This document shows, one piece after another, positions 44,714 through 55,034 of a DNA stretch of 64,000 nucleotides (position 1 is the first letter of the stretch; every line of letters starts with the position of its first letter). The translations under genes were made by a program, and so were the position numbers. This stretch comes from Lacihabitans soyangensis (lineage in GTDB: Bacteria > Bacteroidota > Bacteroidia > Cytophagales > Spirosomataceae): the NCBI RefSeq assembly GCF_024343775.1, contig NZ_RJUF01000001.1:62001-126000 (forward strand), read 5' to 3'. The notes under the pieces were generated by a model. That model made no database searches, was not told the origin of the DNA, and saw nothing but the letters and a program-made list of their open reading frames with translations.

Positions 44714-45526
44714 ATGGGACAAAAAGTAAATCCTGTAGGTTTTAGACTAGGTTACATCAGAGGATGGGAATCCAACTGGTACGGCGGAAAGAATTTTGCT
44801 GAGAAACTCGTTGAAGACGACAAAATCAGGAAATATATCAATGCACGTATTCCGAAAGGTTCTGTTTCGAGAGTAGTAATTGAAAGAACGCTTAAGAGAA
44901 TTACCCTTACTATTCACACGGCAAGACCAGGTGTTGTAATCGGTAAAGCAGGTAGTGAGGTAGATAAGCTAAGAGAAGAGCTTAAAAAACTTACTAAAAA
45001 AGATGTTCAAATCAATATATTTGAAATAAAAAGACCTGAAATCGATGCTAAATTAGTAGGTGAGACTATCGCCCAACAATTAAGAGCAAGAATTTCATTC
45101 CGTAGAGCTATGAAGCAAGCAATTCAATCTGCTATGCGTGTAGGAGCTCAAGGTATAAAAATTAAATTGTCAGGAAGATTAGGTGGAGCGGAGATGGCTC
45201 GTTCTGAGATGTACAAAGAAGGAAGAATTCCTCTTCATACACTGAGAGCTGACATCGATTATGCAATCTCTGAGTCATTAACTGTTTACGGTTTAATTGG
45301 TATCAAAGTGTGGGTATTCAAAGGTGAAGTTTTTGGTAAAAGAGATTTAACCTCTGTAGCAGCACTTGCCACTGAATCGGCTGATAGCAAAAAGTCTTCT
45401 ATGGGTGGCCCTGGTGGTTCTAACCAAGGTAAAGGTCGTAGAGACGAAGAAGGTGACAAAAACGGCAGAAGGAAGAAAACCAACAACAGTGGTGGTGGTA
45501 GATCAAACGGCCAAAAGAGAAATTAA
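44714..45526 (+). CDS. rpsC: 30S ribosomal protein S3
   Basis: S3 (270 residues) forms part of the mRNA entry channel. [20 protein letters not shown] at the start and the KH domain ([15 protein letters not shown]) are clear. The last 45 residues are a Gly/Ser/Lys/Arg-rich tail ([16 protein letters not shown]), longer than in E. coli (233 residues) but common in Bacteroidota. Confidence 0.97.
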   Translation: MGQKVNPVGFRLGYIRGWESNWYGGKNFAEKLVEDDKIRKYINARIPKGSVSRVVIERTLKRITLTIHTARPGVVIGKAGSEVDKLREELKKLTKKDVQINIFEIKRPEIDAKLVGETIAQQLRARISFRRAMKQAIQSAMRVGAQGIKIKLSGRLGGAEMARSEMYKEGRIPLHTLRADIDYAISESLTVYGLIGIKVWVFKGEVFGKRDLTSVAALATESADSKKSSMGGPGGSNQGKGRRDEEGDKNGRRKKTNNSGGGRSNGQKRN

Positions 45527-45560
45527 ATTTTAGTGGCATTTTGCCTTAAACGTTATTATT

Positions 45561-45980
45561 ATGTTACAACCTAAAAGAACTAAGTTTCGTAAGCAGCAAA
45601 AGGGTAGGATCAAAGGTTTGGCAACCAGAGGTCACGAGATTGCTTTCGGTTCATTTGCGATAAAAAGTCTAGAGCCAGGCAGAATCACTGCTAGACAAAT
45701 AGAAGCTGCTCGTATTGGTGTTACACGTGCCATGAAACGTGAAGGTCAAGTTTGGATTAGAATATTCCCTGATACCCCTATCACCAAGAAACCTTTAGAG
45801 GTAAGGATGGGTAAAGGTAAAGGAGCTCCTGAGTATTGGGTTGCTAATATCTACCCTGGTACTGTTTTGTTTGAAGCTACAGGTGTGTCTTTAGAATTAG
45901 CTAAAGAGGCTCTTAGATTAGCTGCTCAGAAGTTGCCAGTAAAAACAAAGTTTGTAGTTCGTAGAGATTACGAAGTATAG
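45561..45980 (+). CDS. rplP: 50S ribosomal protein L16
   Basis: L16 (139 residues) helps position tRNA in the A site. Sequence [19 protein letters not shown] and the [16 protein letters not shown] loop are typical. It is preceded by rpsC and followed by rpmC. Confidence 0.97.
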   Translation: MLQPKRTKFRKQQKGRIKGLATRGHEIAFGSFAIKSLEPGRITARQIEAARIGVTRAMKREGQVWIRIFPDTPITKKPLEVRMGKGKGAPEYWVANIYPGTVLFEATGVSLELAKEALRLAAQKLPVKTKFVVRRDYEV

Positions 45981-46011
45981 TCATATATAAATACTTCAAT
46001 TAATAAAGAAG

Positions 46012-46197
46012 ATGAAAAAAAATGATTTAAGTGGTTTTACTGAAGAACAGTTGAAACAACAAATAGCAGGAGAAAAAGACAGATTGGTGAAATTGAAGTT
46101 CGCCCATGCTATCACTCCAATCGAGAATCCTAGGAGAATTACTGAGACTCGTAAGAATATTGCTAGACTTTCTACTGCTCTTAACAGTTCAAAGTAA
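46012..46197 (+). CDS. rpmC: 50S ribosomal protein L29
   Basis: L29 (61 residues) lies at the tunnel exit near L23. It is a two-helix protein with NPRRITETRKNIARLST in the C-terminal part. It is encoded between rplP and rpsQ, as expected. Confidence 0.93.
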   Translation: MKKNDLSGFTEEQLKQQIAGEKDRLVKLKFAHAITPIENPRRITETRKNIARLSTALNSSK

Positions 46198-46250
46198 AAT
46201 ATCATTATCCAAATTTCATGGTTTTGATTAACCATTAATTTTATCCGAAA

Positions 46251-46508
46251 ATGGAAGAAAGACAAGTAAGAAAAGAACGTATTGGAGTTGTGACCAGCAA
46301 CAAGATGGAAAAATCTGGCGTTATCCAAGTGATTCGTAAGGTGAAACATCCTAAATATGGTAAGTTCATGCTCAAGACTAAGAAGTTTATGTTTCATGAT
46401 GAAAACAATGAAGCCGGTATCGGTGACACTGTTAAAATCAGCGAGACTAGACCATTGAGCAAAAATAAAAATTGGAGATTGGTTGAAATCATAGAAAAAG
46501 CCAAATAA
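46251..46508 (+). CDS. rpsQ: 30S ribosomal protein S17
   Basis: S17 (85 residues) is a primary 16S rRNA binder. The sequence has [20 protein letters not shown] and [19 protein letters not shown], which fit the family. Order rpmC-rpsQ-rplN is canonical. Confidence 0.97.
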   Translation: MEERQVRKERIGVVTSNKMEKSGVIQVIRKVKHPKYGKFMLKTKKFMFHDENNEAGIGDTVKISETRPLSKNKNWRLVEIIEKAK

Positions 46509-46542
46509 TCTGATATTCTTAAAATAGTAAAAGGGAATAATA

Positions 46543-46911
46543 ATGTTACAGCAAGAATCAAGAGCCAATGTCGCTGACAACAGTGGGGCTAAAGAAGTTT
46601 TGGTAATAAGAGTTTTAGGTGGTACAAAGAAGAGATATGCATCAGTTGGCGACAAAGTTGTTGTTACTGTTAAGGCTGCTCTTTCGTCTTCAAACATGAA
46701 GAAAGGTACAGTTTCTAAAGCTGTTGTTGTAAGAACTAAGAAAGAAGTAAGAAGAAAAGATGGTTCTTACATCAGGTTTGAAGAAAATGCAGTTGTTCTG
46801 TTGAACAACCAAAACGAACCAAGAGGAACTAGAATTTTCGGACCTGTCGCTAGAGAGTTAAGAGAGAAGCAGTTCATGAAAATTGTATCATTAGCTCCTG
46901 AGGTACTATAA
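46543..46911 (+). CDS. rplN: 50S ribosomal protein L14
   Basis: L14 (122 residues) is at the subunit interface and binds L19. [19 protein letters not shown] and the C-terminal [28 protein letters not shown]-type region are diagnostic. Confidence 0.97.
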   Translation: MLQQESRANVADNSGAKEVLVIRVLGGTKKRYASVGDKVVVTVKAALSSSNMKKGTVSKAVVVRTKKEVRRKDGSYIRFEENAVVLLNNQNEPRGTRIFGPVARELREKQFMKIVSLAPEVL

Positions 46912-46945
46912 TAGCTCTAAAATATATCGTAATTAATTTATTACA

Positions 46946-47284
46946 ATGGAAAGGAAATTTAATAAACAACCTAAGCTTCATGTTAAAACTGGTGATACCG
47001 TTGAGGTAATTGCTGGTAACTCTAAAGGTAAAAGAGGTAAAATTGTTGAAGTTTTGGTAAAGAAAAATCGTGTGGTTGTGGAAGGTGTTAATATGATTAA
47101 AAAACACATCAAGCCAAACGCTCAAAGTCCTCAAGGCGAAATCAAAGAGCTTGAAGGAACTATTCACATCAGTAATGTTTTGGTTGTGGACCCGTCTACA
47201 GGAAAACCTACAAGAGTGGGTAGAAAACTTAACGATGCAGGCAATCTTCAGAGATTCTCAAAGGCATCAGGTAAATTTATCTAA
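46946..47284 (+). CDS. rplX: 50S ribosomal protein L24
   Basis: L24 (112 residues) initiates 50S assembly. It has the KOW motif KTGDTVEVIAGNSKGKRGKI near the N-terminus and a C-terminal VGRKLNDAGNLQRFSK region. Spacing to rplE is 39 bases. Confidence 0.96.
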   Translation: MERKFNKQPKLHVKTGDTVEVIAGNSKGKRGKIVEVLVKKNRVVVEGVNMIKKHIKPNAQSPQGEIKELEGTIHISNVLVVDPSTGKPTRVGRKLNDAGNLQRFSKASGKFI

Positions 47285-47323
47285 TAATTTAAAGTGGGTC
47301 GGTAATCCACTAAATTTAAAAAA

Positions 47324-47872
47324 ATGGCAAGGTTAAGAGATCAATATCAAAAAGAAATTATAACTGCGTTGATGGAGAAGTATCAGTACAAATCTATCAT
47401 GCAAGTTCCTAAACTACTTAAGATAGTAGTTAACAGAGGAGTTGGAGCTGCTACTGGTGACAAAAAACTAGTAGACAACAGTGTAGATGAGCTAACAATA
47501 ATAGCTGGTCAGAAAGCTGTTCCAACTATCTCTAAAAAGGCGGTATCCAACTTTAAATTAAGAGAGGGTATGCCTATCGGTGCTAAAGTAACACTTAGAT
47601 CCAACATAATGTATGAATTTATGGATCGTTTGACTTCAGTTGCTTTACCACGTGTGAGAGATTTTCAAGGTATTAGTGATAAAGGATTTGACGGTAGAGG
47701 AAACTACACTTTCGGTGTAACTGAGCAAATCATCTTCCCTGAAATATCTATCGATAAAATCAATAAGATTCAAGGTATGGACATTACTTTCGTAACAAGT
47801 GCAAAGACTGATGCTGAAAGCTATGAGTTGTTGAAAGCGTTAGGAATGCCTTTTGTGAATAAAAATAAATAA
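47324..47872 (+). CDS. rplE: 50S ribosomal protein L5
   Basis: L5 (182 residues) contacts 5S rRNA and P-site tRNA. The [20 protein letters not shown] and [17 protein letters not shown]-like blocks (here [18 protein letters not shown]) are characteristic. Confidence 0.97.
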   Translation: MARLRDQYQKEIITALMEKYQYKSIMQVPKLLKIVVNRGVGAATGDKKLVDNSVDELTIIAGQKAVPTISKKAVSNFKLREGMPIGAKVTLRSNIMYEFMDRLTSVALPRVRDFQGISDKGFDGRGNYTFGVTEQIIFPEISIDKINKIQGMDITFVTSAKTDAESYELLKALGMPFVNKNK

Positions 47873-47891
47873 TAAGCAATAATTTAGAGAC

Positions 47892-48161
47892 ATGGCAAAA
47901 GAGTCAATAAAAGCTAGAGAAAGAAAGAGAGAGAGATTAGTAGCTAAATTTGCTACCAAAAGAGCTGCCCTTAAAGAGGCTCAAGATTGGAAAGGTTTAG
48001 ATGCTCTTCCTAAGAACTCTTCTCCTGTTAGATTGCACAACAGATGCAAGCTTACTGGTCGTCCTAAAGGTTACATGAGGAAGTTTGGAATTAACCGTGT
48101 TACCTTCCGTGAAATGGCCAATTCAGGATTTATTCCTGGCGTTACCAAATCTTCTTGGTAA
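47892..48161 (+). CDS. rpsN: 30S ribosomal protein S14 (zinc-free type)
   Basis: S14 (89 residues) is a head protein. The longer form here lacks the four zinc-binding cysteines of the short form ([20 protein letters not shown] has one) and matches the C-minus type. [20 protein letters not shown] is the start. Confidence 0.96.
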   Translation: MAKESIKARERKRERLVAKFATKRAALKEAQDWKGLDALPKNSSPVRLHNRCKLTGRPKGYMRKFGINRVTFREMANSGFIPGVTKSSW

Positions 48162-48188
48162 AAACTTTTTTTTCTTATTTAGAATTAC

Positions 48189-48196
48189 TATCTTTG
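48189..48196 (+). promoter_or_regulatory. Internal promoter -7 box ahead of rpsH
   Basis: TATCTTTG fits TAnnTTTG and is followed by CAGCCC, exactly as at the rplC promoter (TTTTGCAGCCC). The upstream T-rich stretch (48168-48181) may serve as the -33 element. A transcript starting near 48203 would begin 70 bases before rpsH. Confidence 0.5.
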
Positions 48197-48273
48197 CAGC
48201 CCAGTTAGAGAAGTCACGCCTGTGATACTGTCTAATGTTGGCTAAGGAATCCAAAAAAATATTAAATTTAGAG

Positions 48274-48675
48274 ATGATTACAACGGATCCAATAGCAGAT
48301 TTTCTTACAAGAATCAGAAATGCTATTAAAGCTAGGCACAGAGTCGTAGAGATTCCTGCCTCAAATCTTAAAAAAGAGCTTACAGTTCTTCTTTATGAAA
48401 AAGGTTATATTGCAAGTTATAAGTTCGAAGACGATGGTCTTCAAGGAGTTATAAAAATTGCTTTAAAATATAATCCAGTTACGAAAAAATCAGCAATCAT
48501 TAATCTTTCAAGGGTTTCAAAGCCTGGTCTAAGAAAGTATGTTAAGTCTAGTGAGTTACCTAGAGTACTCAATGGTCTTGGTATTGCAATTTTATCAACT
48601 TCCAAAGGAATAGTTACAGACAAAGAGGCTAGAACGCTGAATGTTGGTGGCGAGGTTCTTTGTTATGTTTATTAA
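48274..48675 (+). CDS. rpsH: 30S ribosomal protein S8
   Basis: S8 (133 residues) binds the central domain of 16S rRNA and is the translational repressor of the spc operon in E. coli. The family start [21 protein letters not shown] sits at ATG 48274; a longer frame from 48235 is not conserved. A promoter-like element at 48189 and a short hairpin (GTCAC/GTGAT, near 48212-48225) precede it. The C-terminus has [21 protein letters not shown]. Confidence 0.96.
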   Translation: MITTDPIADFLTRIRNAIKARHRVVEIPASNLKKELTVLLYEKGYIASYKFEDDGLQGVIKIALKYNPVTKKSAIINLSRVSKPGLRKYVKSSELPRVLNGLGIAILSTSKGIVTDKEARTLNVGGEVLCYVY

Positions 48676-48718
48676 TTTTTGTTGACCGCTTCTTTAATGA
48701 AGCCTTAAACGTTTTAAA

Positions 48719-49276
48719 ATGTCTAGAATAGGTAAAAAACCAATTACAATCCCTTCAGGAGTAACAATAACTGTTGGTTCTGATAATTTAGTGACTGCAA
48801 AAGGTGCATTAGGTACTTTAACTCAGAAAGTTGATCCTGATATGGGTTTGACCATTGAGGATGGTGTTTTGACAGTTACTCGTCCAACTGAACAAAAAAG
48901 ACACAAAGCATTGCATGGTCTTTATAGATCTTTGTTAAGCAATTTAGTTGTAGGTGTTTCTGAAGGATACAAAAAAGAGCTTGAGTTAGTCGGTGTAGGT
49001 TACAAAGCAACCAACAACGGCAACATCATCGATATGTCTTTAGGTTACTCTCACAATATTTATCTTGTTGTACCTTCTGAATTGAAAGTAGAAACTAAGA
49101 TGGAGAAAGGTAAGAATCCAATTATCACTTTACAAGGTATTGACAAACAATTGATTGGTTTGGTTGCGGCCAAAATTAAATCGTTGCGTAAGTCTGAGCC
49201 ATACAAAGGTAAAGGTATCAAGTTTGTTGGTGAGGTTATCAGAAGAAAAGCTGGTAAAACTGCAGGTAAAAAATAA
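48719..49276 (+). CDS. rplF: 50S ribosomal protein L6
   Basis: L6 (185 residues) lies near the GTPase-associated centre. MSRIGKKPITIPSGVTI is at the start and EPYKGKGIKFVGEVIRRKAGK near the end, both standard. Confidence 0.97.
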   Translation: MSRIGKKPITIPSGVTITVGSDNLVTAKGALGTLTQKVDPDMGLTIEDGVLTVTRPTEQKRHKALHGLYRSLLSNLVVGVSEGYKKELELVGVGYKATNNGNIIDMSLGYSHNIYLVVPSELKVETKMEKGKNPIITLQGIDKQLIGLVAAKIKSLRKSEPYKGKGIKFVGEVIRRKAGKTAGKK

Positions 49277-49302
49277 TTAAGAAAATTATAACTTTATAAT
49301 AT

Positions 49303-49650
49303 ATGTCTAGTGTTAAGTCTGAAAGAAGACAAAAGATAAAGTGGAGAGTTAGAAAAAGGGTTTCGGGTACTCCTGAAAGACCAAGGTTAAGTGTTTTTCG
49401 TAGTAATACAGGAATATATGCACAATTAATTGATGATATAGCCGGAAAAACCTTAGCAGCTGCTTCTTCAGTAGAACTAGGTCTCAAAACTTTGAATATA
49501 GAAAATTCAAAACAAGTAGGTTCAACTATTGCCAAAAAAGCTGTTGAGATTGGTCTCACTGCTTGTGTATTTGACCGTAGCGGCTATTTATACCACGGAA
49601 ATGTAAAAGCTTTGGCAGATGCTGCTAGAGAAGCTGGACTTAACTTTTAA
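49303..49650 (+). CDS. rplR: 50S ribosomal protein L18
   Basis: L18 (115 residues) carries 5S rRNA to the large subunit. Sequence [21 protein letters not shown] and the end [26 protein letters not shown]-type are diagnostic. Confidence 0.97.
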   Translation: MSSVKSERRQKIKWRVRKRVSGTPERPRLSVFRSNTGIYAQLIDDIAGKTLAAASSVELGLKTLNIENSKQVGSTIAKKAVEIGLTACVFDRSGYLYHGNVKALADAAREAGLNF

Positions 49651-49660
49651 TACTATTTAA

Positions 49661-50164
49661 ATGAAAGCAATTAAAGTAAACGAATCAGAATTAAAGGAAA
49701 GAGTTGTAGCCATAAATAGGGTTGCCAAGGTAGTTAAAGGTGGTCGTAGATTTAGCTTCTCTGCTATTGTTGTTCTTGGTGACGGTCAAGGTGCAGTAGG
49801 TCAGGGTCTTGGTAAAGCAAACGAGGTAACAGATGCTATCTCAAAAGCAATTGAAGATGCTCGTAAGAATCTAGTGAATGTGCCAATCATCAATGGTACA
49901 GTTCCTCACGAAATGGAAGGTAAATATTCAGGTGGTTTCGTTTTTGTTAAGCCTGCAGCTCCTGGTACTGGAGTAATAGCTGGTGGTGCGATGCGTGCCG
50001 TCTTGGAGGCAGCCGGAGTACACAATGTACTTGCAAAGTCTAAAGGAAGTTCGAATCCTCACAACGTGGTTAAGGCAACTTTGGATGCTCTTTTAAAAAT
50101 GAGAGCTCCGCACGAAGTAGCTGCTATGAGAGGTATTAAATTAAACAAGGTATTCAACGGTTAA
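49661..50164 (+). CDS. rpsE: 30S ribosomal protein S5
   Basis: S5 (167 residues) is at the mRNA channel and involved in accuracy. It has [37 protein letters not shown] (here [16 protein letters not shown]) and [20 protein letters not shown]. Confidence 0.97.
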   Translation: MKAIKVNESELKERVVAINRVAKVVKGGRRFSFSAIVVLGDGQGAVGQGLGKANEVTDAISKAIEDARKNLVNVPIINGTVPHEMEGKYSGGFVFVKPAAPGTGVIAGGAMRAVLEAAGVHNVLAKSKGSSNPHNVVKATLDALLKMRAPHEVAAMRGIKLNKVFNG

Positions 50165-50187
50165 TTGCCGCTTAAATAATTTTAGTA

Positions 50188-50367
50188 ATGGCTAAAGTAA
50201 AACTTACTCAAGTAAAAAGTGTAATTGAGAGACCTAAAAAGCAGAAACTTACTATGCAGGCTTTGGGTTTGACTAAAATCGGTAGATCGGTAGAAGTTGA
50301 GTCTAATCCAGCAATCGAAGGGATGATTAGAAAGGTAAATCATTTGATTAGAGTAGAGAATTGTTAA
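50188..50367 (+). CDS. rpmD: 50S ribosomal protein L30
   Basis: This 59-residue protein begins MAKVKLTQVKSVIERPKKQK and has LTMQALGLTKIGRSVEVESN and GMIRKVNHLIRVE, matching L30. The short gene lies between rpsE and rplO, its canonical place, and contains no internal stop. Confidence 0.95.
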   Translation: MAKVKLTQVKSVIERPKKQKLTMQALGLTKIGRSVEVESNPAIEGMIRKVNHLIRVENC

Positions 50368-50415
50368 TATAGGGATAACCGAGTAGTGCTATACACTGCG
50401 TAAATTTATTAAATA

Positions 50416-50913
50416 ATGAAATTAGAGATTTTACAACCTGCGAAGGGTTCTGTTAGAGATAATACAAGACAAGGTAGAGGTCAAGGTTCAGGTGGTGGTG
50501 GTACTGCCAGAAGAGGTCACAAGGGTGCAAGATCTAGATCGGGTTACAGTTCAAAACGCGGTTTTGAAGGTGGTCAAATGCCTTTACAAAGACGTTTACC
50601 TAAGTTTGGTTTCAATAACATCAACCGTGTGGGGTTTAAAGGTATCAACTTGGATACCATACAGGCCTTGGTGGAGAAAACAGGAGTTAGCACAATTGAC
50701 CTCAAGTTTTTGAAGGAGCATGGTTTGATGGCGAAAACAGATTTAATTAAAGTTTTAGGTAGAGGTGAGCTTACATCTAAGGTAACTATTAGTGTAAATG
50801 CTTTTTCAAAATCCGCTATTTCAGCAATTGAGAAGCTTGGAGGTGCTGCAATCGTGGTTACCAAATCGGTTTCAGCTGATTCAAATACGAATGATGGTGT
50901 TCAGCCTGAATAA
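50416..50913 (+). CDS. rplO: 50S ribosomal protein L15
   Basis: L15 (165 residues, slightly long) is a late assembly protein. It has the Gly/Arg-rich N-terminal RNA-binding arm (GRGQGSGGGGTARRGHKGAR) and RGFEGGQMPLQRRLPKFGF. A short polar C-terminal tail (SVSADSNTNDGVQPE) is extra. Confidence 0.96.
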   Translation: MKLEILQPAKGSVRDNTRQGRGQGSGGGGTARRGHKGARSRSGYSSKRGFEGGQMPLQRRLPKFGFNNINRVGFKGINLDTIQALVEKTGVSTIDLKFLKEHGLMAKTDLIKVLGRGELTSKVTISVNAFSKSAISAIEKLGGAAIVVTKSVSADSNTNDGVQPE

Positions 50914-50928
50914 TTTCTCCTAAACCTT

Positions 50929-52254
50929 ATGAAAAAATTAATAAGCACATTTAAGAACATCTGGTCAATAGAAGAGCTAAGAAATAGAATCTTAGCTACT
51001 CTCTTGATTATTGTTATTTTCAGAGTTGGTTCTTATGTTACATTACCGGGTGTAGATCCATCCAAGTTACAGGACCTTACAAGTGGTAATGGCTTGTTAG
51101 GTTTGTTAGATACTTTAGTTGGTGGAGCTTTCAGCAAGGCTTCGATTATGGCTTTGGGTATTATGCCTTACATTTCGGCTTCAATTGCAATACAGTTGCT
51201 TGGCTTGGCATTGCCTTACTTTTCGAAATTGCAAAAGGAGGGTGACTCAGGTAGAAGGAAGTTGAACCAGATTACAAGATGGTTGACAATTGCGGTAACA
51301 GCTACACAGGGTTTTACCTATCTTAAGACTACTATTCCAACAGACGCCATTACTGTTTCCCAAGGATTGTTTTATTTCTCTGGGGTAATTATGTTGGTTG
51401 CTGGTACAATGATGAGTATGTGGCTTGGTGAGAGAATAACTGAAAAAGGTATTGGTAATGGTATCTCTATGATAATCATGATTGGTATCGTATCACGTTT
51501 TCCAGGTGCGATCATTGGAGAAGCCAATGCTAGAGCTGCAAATGGTCAAATTTTGTTCTTTGTTATCGAGATTGTAGCTTTGTTTTTGGTAGTTATCTTC
51601 GCTGTAGCTATGACTCAGGCGGTAAGAAGGATTCCAGTTCAATATGCCAAGCAAATTGTTGGCAACAAAACGGTTACAGGTCAGAGACAATATTTGCCTC
51701 TTAAATTGAATATATCTGGTGTTATGCCAATTATCTTCGGCCAGGCTCTTATGTTCATTCCGGCCTTTGTTGCTTCATTGTTTGCTGAAAAAAGTGATTT
51801 TGCTCAGACTGTTAATACTATTTTCAGTGATCCTACATCGTGGCAGTACAATTTGCTTTATTTAATACTAATTGTTGCTTTTACATTCTTTTATACGGCT
51901 ATCTCTATTAATCCAAACCAAATAGCTGATGACATGAAACGTGGTGGTGGTTTTGTCCCTGGTATTAAGCCTGGTCAACCTACATCTGATTTTGTGGCTC
52001 AGGTATTGGATAGAATAACATTGCCGGGAAGTATATTGTTAGCGATGATTGCTATTTTCCCTGCTGTAGCGAGTTTGTTTGGTATGACGCAATTGTTCTC
52101 CTCATTTTTTGGTGGTACTTCATTATTGATTTTAGTTGGTGTTGTTCTTGATACTTTGCAACAAGTTGAAAGTTACTTGCTAATGAAAAAATATGAAGGC
52201 CTAATGGAATCTGGAAGAATCGAAGGTCGCCAAACTTCTGTAATGAGCAATTAA
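50929..52254 (+). CDS. secY: Preprotein translocase subunit SecY
   Basis: SecY (441 residues) is the protein-conducting channel of the Sec translocon. It has ten transmembrane segments and the conserved VTLPGVDP-like plug region and GIMPYISASIAIQLLG, WLGERITEKGIGNG and the cytoplasmic loop C5 region KRGGGFVPGIKPGQPT. It follows rplO by 15 bases. The window also holds secG and yidC, but no secE. Confidence 0.97.
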   Translation: MKKLISTFKNIWSIEELRNRILATLLIIVIFRVGSYVTLPGVDPSKLQDLTSGNGLLGLLDTLVGGAFSKASIMALGIMPYISASIAIQLLGLALPYFSKLQKEGDSGRRKLNQITRWLTIAVTATQGFTYLKTTIPTDAITVSQGLFYFSGVIMLVAGTMMSMWLGERITEKGIGNGISMIIMIGIVSRFPGAIIGEANARAANGQILFFVIEIVALFLVVIFAVAMTQAVRRIPVQYAKQIVGNKTVTGQRQYLPLKLNISGVMPIIFGQALMFIPAFVASLFAEKSDFAQTVNTIFSDPTSWQYNLLYLILIVAFTFFYTAISINPNQIADDMKRGGGFVPGIKPGQPTSDFVAQVLDRITLPGSILLAMIAIFPAVASLFGMTQLFSSFFGGTSLLILVGVVLDTLQQVESYLLMKKYEGLMESGRIEGRQTSVMSN

Positions 52255-52259
52255 TTACT

Positions 52260-53063
52260 ATGTCTAAAAGAGTAATTTATCTCAAAAGTTCAGAAGAGGC
52301 TCAGATAATTAGAGATAATGGTGTCATTTTAGGTAAAGCTCAAGCAGAGGTTGCCAAATTAGTTGGAGAGGGTGTTAGAACCAAGGATTTAGATAAAGTA
52401 GCTGAGGAGTTCATATTAGACAATGGCGGAAAGCCTTCTTTTAAGAACTACAATGGTTTTCCAGCGACACTTTGCATATCAGTGAATGATGTTGTTGTTC
52501 ATGGTATACCAAGTGGCAGAGAGTTAAAGGAAGGTGATATTGTATCAGTAGACTGTGGTGTATATAAAAATGGTTATCATGCAGACAGTGCTTATACGTA
52601 CATGGTTGGTGAGGTTGATGCTCTTACAAAAAAGCTACTGATCGATACAAAGCAGTCTCTTTTTGAGGGAATTGCATTGGTAAAGCCAGGTAATAGAGTC
52701 GGTGACATCAGTTATGGTATTCAGAGCTTTACCGAGAATCTGGGATATGGAGTTGTAAGGGAGTTAGTAGGCCACGGAGTTGGGAAATATCTCCACGAAG
52801 CTCCGGAAGTTCCAAACTTTGGAAAAAGAGGAAATGGTCCTAAGCTTCAGGCGGGAATGGTGATTGCCATAGAGCCGATGATTACTCAGGGAAAGCGTTT
52901 TGTTGTTCAAGAGAACGATAATTGGACCATAAGAACTGAGGATAGAAAGCCAGCTGCTCATTTTGAGCATACGGTTTTAGTTACAAAGAGTGGTTATGAT
53001 ATTTTAACTACCTTTGAATTTATAGAACAAGTTTTGAAGAGTAGAAACTTAGAGATAATTTAA
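52260..53063 (+). CDS. map: Methionine aminopeptidase (type I)
   Basis: This 267-residue metalloenzyme removes the initiator Met from nascent proteins. Metal ligands appear in [19 protein letters not shown] (Asp-x(10)-Asp), [20 protein letters not shown] (His), [10 protein letters not shown] (Glu) and [12 protein letters not shown] (Glu). Its start is five bases after the secY stop; the order secY-map-infA is typical of Bacteroidota. Confidence 0.96.
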   Translation: MSKRVIYLKSSEEAQIIRDNGVILGKAQAEVAKLVGEGVRTKDLDKVAEEFILDNGGKPSFKNYNGFPATLCISVNDVVVHGIPSGRELKEGDIVSVDCGVYKNGYHADSAYTYMVGEVDALTKKLLIDTKQSLFEGIALVKPGNRVGDISYGIQSFTENLGYGVVRELVGHGVGKYLHEAPEVPNFGKRGNGPKLQAGMVIAIEPMITQGKRFVVQENDNWTIRTEDRKPAAHFEHTVLVTKSGYDILTTFEFIEQVLKSRNLEII

Positions 53064-53065
53064 GA

Positions 53066-53284
53066 ATGGCAAAGCAGTCCAATATTCAAGTTGATGGAGT
53101 AATTATAGAAGCTTTATCTAATGCCATGTTTAGAGTGGAACTAGAAAATAAGCATGAAGTTATTGCACACATTTCTGGTAAAATGAGAATGAATTATATC
53201 AGGATTTTACCAGGCGATAAAGTTAAGTTGGAGATGTCTCCATATGATTTGTCAAAAGCGAGAATTACTTACCGATATAAATAA
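53066..53284 (+). CDS. infA: Translation initiation factor IF-1
   Basis: IF-1 (72 residues) is an OB-fold protein that binds the 30S A site. Sequence [41 protein letters not shown] and [15 protein letters not shown] are diagnostic. It is three bases after map. Confidence 0.97.
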   Translation: MAKQSNIQVDGVIIEALSNAMFRVELENKHEVIAHISGKMRMNYIRILPGDKVKLEMSPYDLSKARITYRYK

Positions 53285-53311
53285 TCGGTTCTAATATATT
53301 AATTAAATAAA

Positions 53312-53428
53312 ATGAAAGTTAAAGCATCAGTTAAAAAGCGTAGTGAGGACTGCAAAGTGATCAGACGTAATGGTAAGATTTACGTAATTAATAAGAAAAA
53401 TCCTAAATTTAAACAAAGACAAGGTTAA
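53312..53428 (+). CDS. rpmJ: 50S ribosomal protein L36
   Basis: This 38-residue protein, [20 protein letters not shown] and then [18 protein letters not shown], is L36. It retains one Cys of the zinc ribbon and lacks the others (C-minus type). It lies between infA and rpsM, its normal position. Confidence 0.95.
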   Translation: MKVKASVKKRSEDCKVIRRNGKIYVINKKNPKFKQRQG

Positions 53429-53433
53429 TATTT

Positions 53434-53808
<375 letters not shown>

Positions 53809-53872
53809 TATTTAATTGGATCAGGGGAAAATATTTAGTTTTCCTGCCTTAATTTAAGTTTTTCTATCAAAA

Positions 53873-54268
53873 ATGGCACAAGCTAAAAGAAAAGACAAAG
53901 CAAAAAAGAGAGTTGTAGTTGTAGAAGCCTACGGACAAGTTCACGTAAGAGCCTCTTTCAATAACATCATCATTTCAGTTACAAATAGTACTGGACAAGT
54001 TATATCATGGGCATCTGCTGGTAAAATGGGCTTTAGAGGCTCAAAAAAGAATACCCCTTATGCAGCACAAATGGCGTCACAAAACTGTTGCCAAGTGGCT
54101 TATGATTTAGGAATGAGAAAGGCCGATATTTATGTAAAGGGACCGGGATCAGGTAGAGAGTCTGCTATGAGAACTGTTCAAAGTGTAGGTATCGATGTAG
54201 TAAATATTTATGATATTACTCCTCTTCCTCATAATGGTTGTAGACCTCCAAAAAGAAGAAGAGTATAA
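53873..54268 (+). CDS. rpsK: 30S ribosomal protein S11
   Basis: S11 (131 residues) is in the platform. The [37 protein letters not shown] and [18 protein letters not shown] segments and the [13 protein letters not shown] end are standard. Confidence 0.98.
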   Translation: MAQAKRKDKAKKRVVVVEAYGQVHVRASFNNIIISVTNSTGQVISWASAGKMGFRGSKKNTPYAAQMASQNCCQVAYDLGMRKADIYVKGPGSGRESAMRTVQSVGIDVVNIYDITPLPHNGCRPPKRRRV

Positions 54269-54335
54269 TTTTTTATTTTAAACAAATATTAGTTTGGACA
54301 TTGGGGCTAATTATTTGATAATTTATTTTTAAAAC

Positions 54336-54941
54336 ATGGCAAGATATACAGGTCCGAAATCAAAGATTTCAAGAAAGTTTGGAGAAGCTATCTTAGGTCC
54401 AAGCAAAGCATTGGCTAAGAAAAACTATCCTCCAGGTCAACATGGTAGAGGTAGAAGAGGTAAAAAATCTGAATACGCTTTACAATTGCAAGAGAAACAA
54501 AAGATCAAGTACACTTACGGTATGCTTGAGCGTCAGTTTGCAAGAATTTTCCACTTGGCCGCCGTTAAGGATGGTCAAACTGGTGCTAACTTGATTAAAT
54601 TGTGTGAATCAAGATTAGACAATGTGGTTTACCGTATGGGTATAGCACCAACTAGAAGAGCTGCAAGACAATTGGTTGCTCACAAACATATAGTTGTAGA
54701 TGGTGAGGTAACTAACATTCCTTCTTTGTTGGTTAAGCCTGGTCAAGCAGTTGCTGTTAGAGAGAAATCTAAAGCACTTGAGAACATCACTACAAGTACT
54801 AGTATTAATTCGTCTAAGAAATACGGTTGGATTGAATTCAATTCAACAGATTTGTCCGGAGTATTTATTAATTACCCAGACAGAGACCAAGTGCCAGAGA
54901 ATTTCAACGATCAGGCGGTTGTCGAATTGTACAACAAATAA
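54336..54941 (+). CDS. rpsD: 30S ribosomal protein S4
   Basis: S4 (201 residues) binds 16S rRNA first and, in E. coli, represses its own (alpha) operon. The S4 domain [27 protein letters not shown] is near 88-115. N-terminal [20 protein letters not shown] is typical. Three hairpins follow it before rpoA, which may mediate such control here. Confidence 0.97.
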   Translation: MARYTGPKSKISRKFGEAILGPSKALAKKNYPPGQHGRGRRGKKSEYALQLQEKQKIKYTYGMLERQFARIFHLAAVKDGQTGANLIKLCESRLDNVVYRMGIAPTRRAARQLVAHKHIVVDGEVTNIPSLLVKPGQAVAVREKSKALENITTSTSINSSKKYGWIEFNSTDLSGVFINYPDRDQVPENFNDQAVVELYNK

Positions 54942-54950
54942 TAATATCAC

Positions 54951-54972
54951 ACCACCCCTCAACAGGGGTGGT
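54951..54972 (+). terminator. Hairpin 1 after rpsD (terminator-like)
   Basis: A perfect nine-base-pair stem (ACCACCCCT with AGGGGTGGT, loop CAAC) is followed by TTCTTTAAT rather than a long T run. It may attenuate transcription into rpoA. Confidence 0.65.
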
Positions 54973-54983
54973 TTCTTTAATAT

Positions 54984-55020
54984 ATTTTGGGATAATCCCA
55001 AAATTATTTCGTTAACGAAA
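54984..55020 (+). repeat. Two further inverted repeats before rpoA
   Basis: A nine-base-pair stem (ATTTTGGGA / TCCCAAAAT, loop TAA, 54984-55004) and a perfect 14-base palindrome TTTCGTTAACGAAA (55007-55020) follow directly. Together with the rpsD hairpin they fill the 93-base spacer to the rpoA ATG at 55035. Confidence 0.7.
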
Positions 55021-55034
55021 ATATACAGCACAGT

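Noticed and set aside
45996-46697. 233-codon minus-strand frame in the ribosomal cluster
   Set aside because: It covers rpmC, rpsQ and part of rplN, all clear ribosomal genes on the plus strand.
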